From Pagrus major (taxonomy: Eukaryota; Chordata; Actinopteri; Spariformes; Sparidae), in NCBI RefSeq assembly GCF_040436345.1, contig NC_133238.1, positions 14,323,147-14,387,146 of the forward strand: a stretch of DNA of 64,000 nucleotides, read 5' to 3'. A program made the translations under genes and the position numbers. Below, in pieces: positions 37,949-49,522 of this stretch. The notes beneath the pieces are model-generated. The model was not told the origin of the DNA. It worked only from the letters and a program-made list of their open reading frames with translations, and searched no databases. How positions within the stretch are numbered: the first letter of the stretch is position 1; the number at the start of each line of letters is the position of its first letter.

Positions 37949-38595
37949 CTCTGAGTGAAGTCAGCACTCACCAGAGACTGGGTTCCTCTCCGTTATCTGC
38001 ACGTTCATGACGTAATCTACGTTTCCCTCCATTCAGCAGGAATAAAGAATTACAGCACATCACTGGATCTCAGCTGCTCAGCGGCTCGTTACCATAAATC
38101 CACGTTTTAATACCAAAAGTTTAAAATCAAACTCTGCGCTCTCCTCGACTCCGGCCGGCTCCAGCAGCTGTCTGCAGGCTAACGCTAACAGAGTCGCTCC
38201 TTAATCCAAAACACCAGCGTCTGTCCCTCCCCTCCCGTCTGTCAGTCCAATTAACCACACAGAACACAGATCATGTGTCTGACACCTGAAGTAAAAATCT
38301 CCAGACACGACCGAGAGGTGAAGATCAGTGACTGAATCAGCTGAGCAGCTAGCTGTCACTCAAAGTGGCCACACCCCTAAATATGCAACTTTAAGCCTGA
38401 ATATTATTTAAAGCAGTGAGTTATATAAAAGCTGTGATGAAGTGAGCGTCAGAAACCAGCTGTGAACACGTTTACTTCTGCTGTGAAGTTTAACATGGAC
38501 TCTAATGGAGACTGACTCACTGTTGGAGCCTCAAGTGGTCGTTAGAGGAACTGCAGTGTTTGGTACTTCAGCCCTGGAGCTCGCTGCTCGGTCGG
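37949..38595. mobile_element. unnamed dispersed element, copy 1 (inverted relative to 59920-60342)
   Basis: From 'CTCTGAGTGAAGTCAGCACT' to 'GAACTGCAGTGTTTGGTACTT' this matches the reverse complement of 60342-59920 block by block. Shared text includes the 'CCAGAGACTGGGTTCCTCTC' block, 'CAGCTGCTCAGCGGCTCGTTA', 'GTCGCTCCTTAATCCAAAAC' and 'CAATTAACCACACAGAACAC'. This copy has about 150 bp extra near 38285-38450. It has no coding frame, and terminal repeats were not identified. Confidence 0.65.
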
Positions 38596-38780
38596 GACTG
38601 TCAGGGAGTACTGGCAGGTTAGGATCCTCGTGTCATCAGCACTGATCTGTTACTTCCTTTGTGTCGTCCTGCAGATCATCAGCCTCTCATGAAGAACACA
38701 CAACCTGCTGCACACACACACAAACATGCTCACAAACACACCTGAGCTCAGTGTTAACAGCTGTGTGTGTTCATGACATC

Positions 38781-41700
38781 ATGTCTGACATGTGGTCATT
38801 TTCCTCGTCCTCTCCTCCTCCCATGATCCATCACTCCTCCCTGTCCCAGTCAGCTCCTTTCATCTCCTCAGCCGGAAACCATGGAAACCATCTCCATGCC
38901 AAGGTTCTTACTAGTTACACACTTAATTCATTTATGTATTGATTTATGCACTGACACATTTCTTTAACGTGTTCTGATTGAGTTGTTTCTGCACTGCGTC
39001 ACACTAAACTCACTCACAGTTATTTGCTTGCTTACTTGTTTTTGGACTTCCTCATCCACAGTTACCGTCCTATCACCTCATACCTCAGAACCACGTATCC
39101 TCACCTCACGTCCCTGAGTCCCCGCACCATCACCTCCCTCCTCCTCAGGTGACCTCCCCTCACATCGGACCTGAGACTCAGGTGACCTCCCCTCACCTCT
39201 TCTATCAGCCCCAACAAACCTCCCCTCACTGTGGGCCCTGGTCCCAGGTGACCTCCCCTCACCTCCCACATCCCTACGTTCCCTCCCCCAACCTGTTTCC
39301 CCAGCCCCAGGTGAGCTCCCCTCACTATGTACCCCAGTCTCAGGTAACCTCCCCTCACTTTGTACCCCAGCCCCAGGTGAGCTCCCCTCACTTTGTACCC
39401 CAGCCTCAGGTGAGCTCCCCTCACTTTGGACCCCAGCCCCAGGTGAGCTTCCCTCACCTCCTCTCCCCGCCCCTGCACCACCTCCCCAACCAAAATCCAG
39501 ATCCGAGTTTAGAGAATCCAAACTGGAGTGGAGCTGATCTTTCCTACAGTTGCTCCTATCAGGTAAGATCATCATCTATCGATTCCAAAAACCAAACAGA
39601 ACCAGAACTTCCTCTGAACATGATCACAGTGTTACTGATCTGTCTGTGTTTGATCCAAAACAGAACCAGACCACGGCCCACCTGGAGCTCCATCTCCAGA
39701 ACCAGTTCAGTACTGGAGTCACCCACCACACAGACCTTTCCATTGGCTCATATGAACAGGGTGACACACCTGGTCCGGTTCAGGACACCTGGAGGCGTCT
39801 CGGGCCGACTCTGCCCCAGCTGCAGTGCTCTCCGCTGGGCTCCATGTCTGGAGAAGTCGCTCTGGGAAGATGGAGCTCCGACTTCAGCTCATCCCCAGCT
39901 GAAGACTCCTCCAGCACCCAGTTTTTCCACAACAACACCCCGCAGCCCTTCTGCAGCCCCAACACGCCTGGTCCGAGTCCTCATTACCCACAAACCCCGA
40001 CTATCTCCAGCCCGGGTCCTCACATGCACCCCAGGGAGGAGAGACTGGATCCCCACGCACAAACATCCAGACAGCTGAGCAGAGATAAAACCCTCAGCTG
40101 CTGTCTGCAGGAGTGTGACGGCTACCAGATGATCTCCGACCAACACCTCCTCCAGAACCAAAGTGAGCTGATCCAGGACCAGACGGGCCTCCTCAATGCC
40201 ACAGGGAACCCAGACAGCTGCTTCTCTCCACAGGGAAGAGGCCAGGACGTCAGCAGCAGCACCCAGACTCCAGGGCTTCCTGCTGGGCTGAGCTGGAGAG
40301 AAGAGAGTGGAGGAGGAGGAAGAGGAGGCAGAGGAGGCAGAGGAGGAAGAGGAGGAAGAGGACGGGGAGGAGGAGGAGGAGGTCAACCGGACTGGAACTG
40401 GGTGTGTTTGATATACAAGAAAATTATTTCCAGTTAATGTTTTAGCTTTTGTAATCCTAATATTACCTGCATCAGAGCCAGAGTAGCACTTTTTCATTTA
40501 ATTGTACTGTAAACTTTGGGTCGACCAACCGGTCGAGGCGGATGTCCGGTTCTGCTCCAGGTTTCTTCCTGTTAAAGGCAGTTTTTTCTCTCCACTGTCA
40601 CCAGGTGCTGCTCATGTTGGGTCTCTGTCAATAAACTGATCAATGAGTCGGTTCAGACCTGCTCAGTTTGTAAAGTGTCATGAGACGACTTCTGTTGTGA
40701 TTACGTGCTATACAAATAAAGATTGATTTATTGATTTATTGATCAATAAACAATGAAAAAATAATTAATTATTTTCAAAATGTGCTACTTTGGCTCTGAT
40801 GCAGCATGTAATCTGTAAAGTAACTAGTAACTAAAGTTATCAGATAAATGTAGTGGAGTGGAAGAGTAAAGTAACAGAACAATAATTAACTTAATTTACA
40901 AAATATTTTCATTTAATTTTCAGATCAAACAACCTACAAACAGCACAGAGGTCCTCGACAGCAGGTAACTAAAGATGATGATGATGATGAAGATGATGTG
41001 CGATTGATTTACAGAATAATAAACAATAAAAAGTGTGAATTGTTTTCTGTGTAGGTTGATGTGTACGGTGTGTAAACGAGATTTCAGGAGTCTGCCGGCG
41101 CTGAACGGACACATGCGCTCCCACAGCGGCTCCAGACCGGCTGCGTGGTTGAACAAGGTGCTGAACTACATTACTGACTTCAAAATATACTCGAGTATGA
41201 AAAAACAAACTGAATTACTAAGCTTGAGTGGCTGACGATGAGGGGACCAGCTTGTCCCTGTGAAGTGGTGAACAGACGTATGTCCCCTCATCGTAATGTA
41301 AACATGTTTGTATGTATACACACACTGCCCCTAGTGGCCGCTTCATGCAACAACGGCGCAAGTAGTCGTCATCTTTGTTTCTCCAGGCCGAGGACCCCTC
41401 CCCGCTGGTCCCACCCTCCGTCTCCATGGTGATGCCCGTCACCGTGCCCGTCCAATCCAGAGGCCCGGTGAAGGCGAGCAGGAGCGGACAGCGGAGACTC
41501 AGGCGCCTCTCTCCGGCCGGCGGAGGCGGCGCGCTCTACCGCAGCCTGCTGCACCCAGACGAGGAGGAGGAGGAGGAGGAGGAGGAGGGTGGAGGCGCAC
41601 ACTACACCCCTCCACCCATGCTGTGTCCCCTCAGGGCGGCGCCGGGGTTGTACTGCTCACTCAGCACCAGGAGGCAGCAGAGGGTCCAGACTGTGCAGCT

Positions 41701-44700
41701 TCACAACACACACAGTAAGACGACAGAACAAATTTAGAGTAATAGAGTAACTACTCGATTACCAAAAGGCCCGCTCCTACGTGAACGGGTCATTTATTGA
41801 TACTTTGAACATCTGAAAAGTTTTGTTCTCACTCTGTAAAATCTGATCGCTGCTGATTCACCACATTTATGTGAGGATTAGCAAAAATGCTACGTTAATG
41901 ATGTGTTAGTGACGACATTTCATCGTTTTTTTGTTAATTTTCAGCCTTAAAGATCCAAAATCGATCAGCTGTTTATTGATTACTTACATCTAAAATGAGG
42001 GTGACATGATATTCAACTGCGTCTCTGATTGGCAGATGGACTCAATGATCTGGTTGCCATGGAGACGGCCTCTCCACCTCCTGGGACCTTAACGTCAGGG
42101 ATCAATAAGCCGTACGTAACATTTACCTGTGTGTTTTTATTGTGTGATGATGTCACCGCTCACGCTGAGCTGTCAATCAATCACAGGCGGATCAACACAG
42201 GGCGGAGCTTCCAGGCTGAAATCCCGCCTCTACGAAGGCGTGAATACGCCCACTCCGACTCCCACAATGCACTGCCGCTGTGGACGCCATGCGAGGAGCT
42301 GGAGCGTCCTGTCAATCAGCTGAGAGGTAGCTACGTTCAAAGGTCTTCTTGTTATTGTTACAAACGTGATTCTGATTGGACGATGTTTTTGATTGACACA
42401 TTGTTCGTCCAGTTGAAGCTCTGCTGACGATGGCTCGCTCCAGCGTGGTGCCAGGGGGCGGGGCCAGCCCAGAGTCAGCCCTCCGTGTCCTATCAGAGTG
42501 CAGAGGAGACTTCCTGGTAAAATCTCATTGGCCGTTTGGTCTGTTTAGATTAAATGATCCACATCGAACAGCACCTTCACTGAAAGCTTTAAAGGAGCAG
42601 TTCAACATGCTGGGAAATACAAATCTGCTTCCTGTCTGAGACTGAGATGAGAGCACTTCTTGACAAACAGTGTTTCAGACGCCCTGTGTTAGTTTCAGGC
42701 TCGACCCTCACAGCCTCACTGTGGTCACAACACTCACAACAGTCACGTCATCAGCAAGAAATAATTCCAGCACAAAACTCCCCCAAAGCCACAAACGGTG
42801 GTTTTCACACTTCTGTTTGTTTACAGATTAAAACAACTTCCCGACTTCAAGCAGCAGTTCATGAAGTCTCGTAGTCCACAAACATTTCTGGAGCTTCACA
42901 GTAAAACAGAGTTGCAGCGTTCTGCTGAACAGCTGAAGCAGCTGGAGATGATTTAAACATCAGATGTCTCCATGCAGCTCGTCTGCTGTGATCACAGAGA
43001 TCAACCTGATCTGAGGAGACCAGATTTAACCTTCATTAACATGAAGTCTTCACGGTAGCTGCAGAGCTAAAAGCGTCAGCAACCTTGAACTGAATCTGTC
43101 TTCCAGTCTGTATGCTAAGCTAAGCAAGCTAAGCTTTATGCTACGCTAATAACATCCTGACATCCTGTGTGTGTCCCAAAATATTGAACTGTTCCTTTAA
43201 TTGTATGAGGAACCTGCTTTAAACTCAGGCTAATGATCTTTCATGATAACGTGGTGAATCTTTCTTAAAAGTAACAAAATGTTTCTGCAGAAGCTCCGAG
43301 CAACAAGTAACTTAAAGCATTAGCTTAAAAGCTAAAATGATACGAGCTTCCTGTTTTCTTTAGTTCTACAAAATGGCCGCCATGTCGCTGAGCTCAGTGT
43401 TTGTTTTTGTTTTCCAGCTGACGGTGGCGAAGCTGCTGTCACCTCCTGAAACCTGCAACAGCAGCCAGCACACAGCGCAACAAAGTACTTATTCTGTTTA
43501 TACCAGACACACATGTACTCAAGTACTGTACTCATGTACTGTACTCAAGTACTGTAGCCTACTCATGTACTGTACTCAAGTACTGTTCTCATGTACTGTA
43601 CTCATGTACTGTACTCATGTACTGTACTCAAGTACTGTACTCAAGTACAATTCTGACATAGTTATACTTTATGAGAGTATTTCCATTTCAGGAACTTTAT
43701 ACTTCTACACTTCATCTCAGAGACTTTCAGTGAAGTAACATTCTGAATTCTTGAAGACTTTTACTTGTTGTGGAGTATTTTTACTCAAGTGAAGTATATT
43801 TAATATGTGTATTTTATGTTAAAAGTATATTTCATGTATATTACAGGTTGGAGTGCAGCAGAGAGGAGGTCGATGGTTAAATCACTGCAGCTTCATCAGA
43901 AAGACTTCAGCAAGATCCAGAAAGTGGTGGGTTTCTGCTCCAACATCACTTGTTACACTCTGTGTGGTAGCGAGTCCCAAGTCTAAACCATCAAGTCCCG
44001 AGTCAGGTCCCAAGTCAAGGCTAACACGACCGTCAAGTCCCAAGTTAACACTGAAGTCAGGGATTGCAAGTCCCAACGCAAGACTATCAAGTCCAATGTT
44101 TAGTCCCAAGTCAAGGCTTACAAGTCCCAAGTCTGGACCATCAAGTCACAGGTCAAGTCCCAAGTTAACACTGAAGTCAGCGATTGCAAGTCCAGAATGT
44201 AGTGGTCCCAAGGACTATCAAGTCTAATGTGTAGTCCCTAGTCAAGACCATCAAGTCCCAAGTCATGTAACAAGTAAAGACCACAAGGGCCCCAAAGTCG
44301 AGTCCCTAAATCAGGTCCAAAATCAAGACCAAGACTAACAAGTCCCAACAGGTTAATGTGTTGCTGTGTGTGCAGGTTCAGACCAAGTCCCTCTCTCAGT
44401 GTGTGGAGTTTTATTATCTGTGGAAGAAGAAGCTGAGTCTGAGCACGAGGACCCCGGCCGGACTGACCGTCACTCTGCCCGACACAAATGTAAGAAACTG
44501 AAAATAGAGAGAAAACTTTGTTCATGTTTGAACTTCTACAGTCTGATGACATGTTGAGCTTCAGGTCATTGTTTTTAAAGAAACCAACACTTCTAAGTCT
44601 GACAGAGATGACCTGATAAGATGGAGGTTTTAGTCCTTTCGATGAATTCAGATTCTCATCAGGTTTGTTATAAAACAACACAGTATTTTGACGGTTGCTT

Positions 44701-45971
44701 GGTGACAAGTCAGTAAAGTGTCGACACAGTTTGAGCTCCAGTCGGCGTTTGTTCAGTGTTTCAGGTCAGCCACTTCAGTCACTGTGAACACAAATGAAAC
44801 TAAAGGCTGAATGAATAAAACCACTGAAACCAGATTCCTGTTATCACACACACACTGAAGCACAAAATACACACATCGAAACACACCCACACAACACACA
44901 CATCCTGTCAGAGCCGAACAAACTGTGACTTGACATTTCAAATAACCAGCGTGTGTGTGTGTGTGTGTGTGGTCAGACCTCCGTGAGTCAACTTGAATTT
45001 TCCATCACTGTTGTTTGGATTCATTTCATCAGCGATTTCTATCAGCTTTATTTTGAAAGTCATTTAGATTTCCATCAGTTTGATCCACTTTAACTTCCTG
45101 TTTGGGTTTTGATTCTGTCAGATTCATCAAACTAATGAAACATTGAACTCTTGTGGAAACTTCTCAGTTTCACTTCGTTCCTTTTAGTCTTCTGTTTTCA
45201 GTCACGTCTTTTATTACAAATAATCTTTAAGTCTTAAGAATTAAGTCCTGGATCAAGTCCAACAAGTCCCAAGTAACCAATCCCAATGCAAGTCTCAAGG
45301 TAGAAGCAAAGCCCAAGTTAAGATTCAAAGGGCCCAAGTCACGTAACAAGTCTCAAGTCAAGTCCCACGAAAGGTCCAAATCAAGACCAAGTTCCAAATC
45401 AGGTCCTTACTCGAGACCGAAAAGTCCCAAGTCATGTAACAAGTCAAGACTATAAAATCTGAAGTGTGGTCCCAGGTCGAGACCATCAAGTCCTAATACC
45501 AAAGTCAGGGCTAACAAGTCAACACCAACAAGTCCCAAATCAGGATGAAAAGTCAGGACTTCTTTGCCATGACTTGGAACCTGACTTGGGATTGGAGAAG
45601 TCCCAAGTCAAATATCAAGCCAAGACCAGCGAATCCCAAAGGCCTGTAAATCCCAATCCAGTTTATCAAGTCAGGAACAACAAGTCACAAGTTAAATCCA
45701 AAGGTCCAACGAGTTTGAAGCCGAGCCGCAGAGTGGAGGCTGTCAACGCAGCAGCGAAACACCAGTGATGATGCGCAGCTCAGTGGGTGTCCACATAGTT
45801 TTGGCCACATAGTGTATATTGGACGTGATCCAGAGCAGAGTTCAGTACCTGAGTCATCAGTTATCGATCAGCAGCCTGATCAGAGTTACCATGGTGATAA
45901 TGAATCACTCCTTCCTTCCATCTCTGTGTCTGCAGGGTCAAAGGTCATCAAGATCACATGATACGTCATGA
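38781..45971 (+). CDS. ELM2-SANT and C2H2 zinc-finger protein of the TRERF1/ZNF541/MIDEAS family
   Basis: Thirteen exons join in frame: 38781-38903, 39062-39562, 39664-40401, 40924-40964, 41055-41157, 41387-41714, 42036-42111, 42187-42326, 42413-42516, 43418-43484, 43847-43926, 44376-44489, 45936-45971 (TGA), 816 residues. Family members scaffold HDAC1/2 complexes in the nucleus through ELM2-SANT. Order: Pro/Ser-rich N terminus with 11-residue repeats ([11 protein letters not shown] type), Gly/Arg-rich tract, one C2H2 finger ([21 protein letters not shown]), acidic run, [23 protein letters not shown]2 ([16 protein letters not shown] to [15 protein letters not shown]), SANT ([20 protein letters not shown] to [13 protein letters not shown]). 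The finger and TPPPML motif point to TRERF1 or ZNF541; I cannot choose. It is shorter than the ~1200-1350 aa mammalian members. The last 12-residue exon is the weakest call. Confidence 0.85.
39140..39450 (+). repeat. 33-bp coding minisatellite in exon 2 of the ELM2-SANT gene
   Basis: Units of 33 bp encode 11-residue repeats (QVTSPH-x-x-PQP). Each unit begins CAGGTGAGC, CAGGTGACC or CAGGTAACC, so the repeat carries a donor-like site in the sense direction. Sites end at about 39148, 39181, 39247, 39310, 39343, 39376, 39409 and 39442. Confidence 0.85.
40535..40735 (+). repeat. retroposon-like repeat with AATAAAGATTGATT tail
   Basis: Forward copy in intron 3 of the ELM2-SANT gene. It contains GGTTCTGCTCCAGGTTTCTT, CACTGTCACCAGGTGCTGCT, AAGTGTCATGAGACGACTTC and the tail ATACAAATAAAGATTGATT. 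Confidence 0.7.
42589..43200. mobile_element. 612-bp TTAA-ended element in an intron of the ELM2-SANT gene
   Basis: The left end TTAAAGGAGCAGTTCAA and the right end TTGAACTGTTCCTTTAA are inverted copies of about 17 bp with one mismatch, beginning and ending in TTAA. It shares the TTAAAGGAGCA terminus with the element at 13402-13559. The inside has GCTAAGCTAAGCAAGCTAAGC-type text. No transposase frame is seen. Confidence 0.6.
43500..43660. repeat. TACTGTACTCAAG/TACTGTACTCATG simple array
   Basis: Short units TGTACTCAAGTAC and TGTACTCATGTAC alternate directly after the donor of the exon ending at 43484, leading into a TACTT-rich dispersed repeat to about 43800. Confidence 0.8.
43970..44340. 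repeat. CAAGTCCCAAGTCA-type degenerate array (block 1)
   Basis: Irregular repetition of AAGTCCCAAGTCAAG words fills most of the intron between the two SANT exons. A second block of the same family lies at about 45235-45700 in the last intron. Confidence 0.8.
45235..45700. repeat. CAAGTCCCAAGTCA-type degenerate array (block 2)
   Basis: Same word family as the block at 43970-44340, in the final intron of the ELM2-SANT gene. Frames through it are repeat artefacts. Confidence 0.8.
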
Positions 45972-46143
45972 ACCAATGGACTGTCACCGGCTGGAGCTAC
46001 ACACTACCTCTGCGACACAGATCCCACGCATTTTGTTATTAAACTGTAAAAAGTGAAGCGTTAACTTCAGGTTCAGTGTTGAGATCCGACCGTTCATATC
46101 ATCACGTTATGTATTTATTGACAGTTTCCTGTTGTGATATCAT

Positions 46144-46149
46144 AATAAA
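46144..46149 (+). other. candidate polyadenylation signal for the ELM2-SANT gene
   Basis: AATAAA 173 nt after the predicted stop codon. It supports the choice of the final exon. Confidence 0.5.
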
Positions 46150-47432
46150 AATTTATGAACATTAAAGAAAACATCCTGTGGACTGTGGCGTCTTTCCTCC
46201 GATCACAGACGCTGGTGTGTGTCATGTTTACAGACTGTGTGTAGTTCTGCTGAGGTCGAGTCAGCGAGCAGCTCTGGACCTTCAGTCTCAGCTCCGGTAT
46301 GTTGATATTGTTTTTCTACCTTAATCCTCTCGTCCTCTTCGCCCCCCCGCTGCCTCTGGTCCCAGCGCTCAGCAGAGCTTCACTCATTTCAGCCTGGACA
46401 GAGAGGACAGAGAGACGTGAACATGAGACGCTGCAGCTCTGACTTCAACTTCACGGCCAAAAGTATGTGGACACCTGAACATCTGAGCCATAAGACAGAC
46501 AAAAATGTGATTCTTGTTTCGTCAGACTGGGTCAGGGGTGTCCATATACTTTTGGCCCATTTAGCCCACTAGGTGTTATACTTTTACCTGTTTGGACCAA
46601 CTGAATCCTGTTTGTGTTCTCAGCAGGTTTGTGTGAACAAGTTTTGACAGATTTTCACTAAAATTCAGAGAAAAGTGAATGGAGTTTGGTGGGAGAAGGC
46701 CCATTTTTTACAGTGTATTTTCTCTCTAACTTCTGCTCTCGCCTCAATGAGAGTTTGAGCAGAGCCAGGCTAACTGTTTCCCCTCGTTTCCAGTCTTTGT
46801 GCTAAGCTAAGCTAAGTTAAGCTAACAATGTATTTAACACACAAACATGAGACTGGATTCATTCTGAACATCTCGGCCCTGAACACAACAGTGACAACAT
46901 GCACACTGATGGAATGTAACTAAGTACTTTTACTCAAGTACTGTACTTTAGTACAGTTCTGAGGTTTCTTATACTTCCACTACCTGTACTTGAGTTAGTT
47001 ACTAGTTACTTTACAGATTACAGTAGTCACATGTAAACACACTTTAACTTGTACTTTAGAACTTTCAGACTTTTACATTTGGACCGACTGTTACAGATAA
47101 ACAGCTTTAATGGTCCTCGTCAGCCGGCCTCTGTGTTTCATGTGGTTCTGGTTCTGGGTGTTGACTCAGTGGTTCAGTGTTTGCTCTGCAGAACAAACAC
47201 AAACTTCTCAAACTGAACTTCAGCCGCTCGACAACAAGCAGCTCCACATTCTTCTTCTAATCCTGCTCTGATCCTTTCTCTGTGGAGGCTTCACTGCTTC
47301 CTGTCTGAACGGAGCTCCGGGCGATAATAAAGTTTGACTCCTCCTGGTTTCAAAGGTCCTCCTGCCCGAACACAAGGAGGTCAGAGGAGGAGGAGGAGGA
47401 GGAACGGCCTGACAGACGAGGAGGAACCAGGG
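46150..47432. other. intergenic interval, probable promoter of the C1orf115-like gene
   Basis: No gene seen. It contains a TACTT-rich repeat (46912-47060) and a GCTAAGCTAAGCTAAG run near 46800. The last 100 bp before the ATG at 47433 are purine-rich 5' UTR-like sequence. Confidence 0.45.
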
Positions 47433-49454
47433 ATGGGAGCGCAGGAGAAGGAGGAGGACGGAGCTCCTTCAGCCGGGAAGAAGCAGCAGAAAAGCTCCAA
47501 AGAAGTTTATTTCTCTGTGCTGCCGGATCGATACGAGCCTCTGATCGAGGAGGAGGAGGAGACGGCCGAGGAGAGGAGGAAGAGGAAGGAGGAGAAGAAG
47601 AGGAAGAAGAAGCAGCGCTGCAAGAAGTACAGGAAGGTAAGACGAGCGATGACCTTTGACCTGAGCAGGTTGTTTCTGTCGATCACGTGACTCATCGATA
47701 AAACACCTGATAACAGACGAGACACGTGGAAACAACACGACTGATCATTTACACACAAAACAGTTTACACCAAGTGAATTCATTCACAGAAGAAGAACAG
47801 TCAGGATGTATGAAAATACAGATAAATAATACATAAAGAAATAAACAAAAAGCACAAGAATAAACATTTAGAGGCAAGGATTTAAATATATATATTATTT
47901 ATAAAATAAATAAGAAATGAAACAGTAATATATAATATATGACAAAATAAATTAAAAATGCAAATAAAATAAAATGGTAAAATAATGTTCTAAAACATGA
48001 TTTATTTTCTGAAATAATTAGAAATAAAAAAATTAACAAAAGGTGAAATAAATATTTCACAACATTTAATATATTTAAAAAAATATATAATGAAATAATC
48101 CTCCACATAAATATAAATAAATTAATATAAAATAAAAGTTTAATTAAATAAAGAATATTTATAAATAAAATAAAGACAACAATAGTGCATAAAATGTAAA
48201 AAAATAAATACATTTTAATTTATTATTTATAAAAAAATATTAAATTGTAAATACAAATGAAACAATAACAACAATATATGATCAAATCAAAAATATAAAC
48301 AAAGTAAAAGTGTTTGAAAAATGAATAAAAGGTGAAATAAATATATAACATGTTTAAATGAAAAATATAGATAAAGATATAAATAATAAAATAAAATGAA
48401 CAGCAATTTAAAAAGACTATATTAAATAAATATTATTATTATCAGCACGATTGATACAAATAACAATAATGAAACATTGAGGTCAACTTAAATAGTTTAT
48501 TTTTCACTTCAACTGAAAACAAACAAACAAAAAGTTAAAATAAAAGATGAAACATTTGTGACAGAAACATAAAAGCTGAACTGTCTGAATCAGTTAAACA
48601 TTGACTCAGCAGAGACTTCGACCTTTGACCTCGACACACTGAAGCTCGATCAGCCTGAAGAATGAAAACAGAACGTGACCTCATTCAAACAGCTGAGTAA
48701 TGCTAATGCTAACACAACGACTCAGTGGTTAGCTAGGACACGAGAACGGGACGAAGTAGATCCGTACTGAATAACACGAACGTTAATGTACCGTGTTCGT
48801 GTTCGTGTTCGTGGACAGTCTTGTTTGCTTTGTTTACCTGGAGAGCAACTGAACCAAGCTAACGTTACCTAGCAGGGACATGTGTTTCTCAGCGTGTAGC
48901 TAACGTTAGCATATTGTTCTCCCACCCTCAAGGAATTTTCTCCTTCTTTTAATTTGTTTTTTTAACTGCAGTTAGCATTAACGACGTGAAATAACCACGC
49001 CCACTGGATTTATATATAGGATAACAAAAGGATATAAAAAGTTCATTTTAGATGCTTCCTGTTTTATTTTGTAGGGTTAACTTCCTGCCTTCAATTATGT
49101 TTGGCCTCACGTTAAAAAACCTTTTGTTTCTCCTCCACGAGTCTTTGTGTCTTTAGTAACAAAACTAAAGACAACAAGGCGGGAAAAAACACAAAGTCAG
49201 GAAGCGTTAATCACATGAGATAAACCCTACAAAATAAAACAGGAAACTGAAAAACTGAAAAACAAAACGGTCTGTCAGGCCTGTGTTTTTATTCCCTGCT
49301 CTCCGTGTGTCAGAACTTGGGGAAGGCGCTGCGTTTCAGCTGGCGCTGTCTGATGGCTGGTTTGCAGAACATGGCCTCCGCCTACTCCACCCCGCTCTCC
49401 GCCGTGTCCACGGTGGTGACGGAGGTTCACCGGTCCAGCAGCAGCAGAGCATGA
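47433..49454 (+). CDS. c1orf115: C1orf115-like (RDD1-like) small protein, two exons
   Basis: Exon 1 47433-47636 (68 codons) and exon 2 49314-49454 (46 codons plus TGA) give 114 residues. The match is to vertebrate C1orf115: the block VYFSVLPDRYEPLIEEE corresponds to its ALLPERYEPLEE, a very basic Arg/Lys stretch follows (aa 48-68), and the C-terminal segment MAGLQNMASAYSTPLSAVST corresponds to GLQGFAAAYSAPFAVATS. In humans this gene (also called RDD1) has been linked to plasma-membrane drug-transporter levels; that is family knowledge, not visible here. The N terminus is shorter than in mammals. No long hydrophobic helix is evident beyond the C-terminal segment. AATAAA follows at 49517. Confidence 0.82.
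47780..48480. repeat. AT-rich AAATAAATA-type intron segment
   Basis: Inside the single intron of the C1orf115-like gene, about 700 bp are extremely AT-rich with degenerate AAATAAATA/AAATATATA words. Long frames through it are compositional artefacts. Confidence 0.7.
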
Positions 49455-49516
49455 TGGGACGTGGACGTGGTGTCTGTGGACGAGGACAACCAGGAGCACG
49501 GAGACGTCTAGAGACA

Positions 49517-49522
49517 AATAAA
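49517..49522 (+). other. polyadenylation signal of the C1orf115-like gene
   Basis: AATAAA 63 nt past the stop codon, followed by a TG/T-rich stretch (GTTTTCTGTTATTTATGATG). Confidence 0.7.

Larger units (their letters stand above)
35118..38780. other. interval between divergent lipt1 and ELM2-SANT gene starts
   Basis: No coding exon supported. It should hold both promoters. Present are TTAGCATTAGC repeats near 35617-35660, a (CA)n at 37028-37084, and a dispersed element at 37949-38595. A donor-like site follows GATGATGTTTCAG at about 37123 and an acceptor-like CAG precedes 38675, so a non-coding first exon of the ELM2-SANT gene near 37.1 kb is possible. Both splice options run into stops before the chosen ATG, consistent with 5' UTR. 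Confidence 0.45.
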
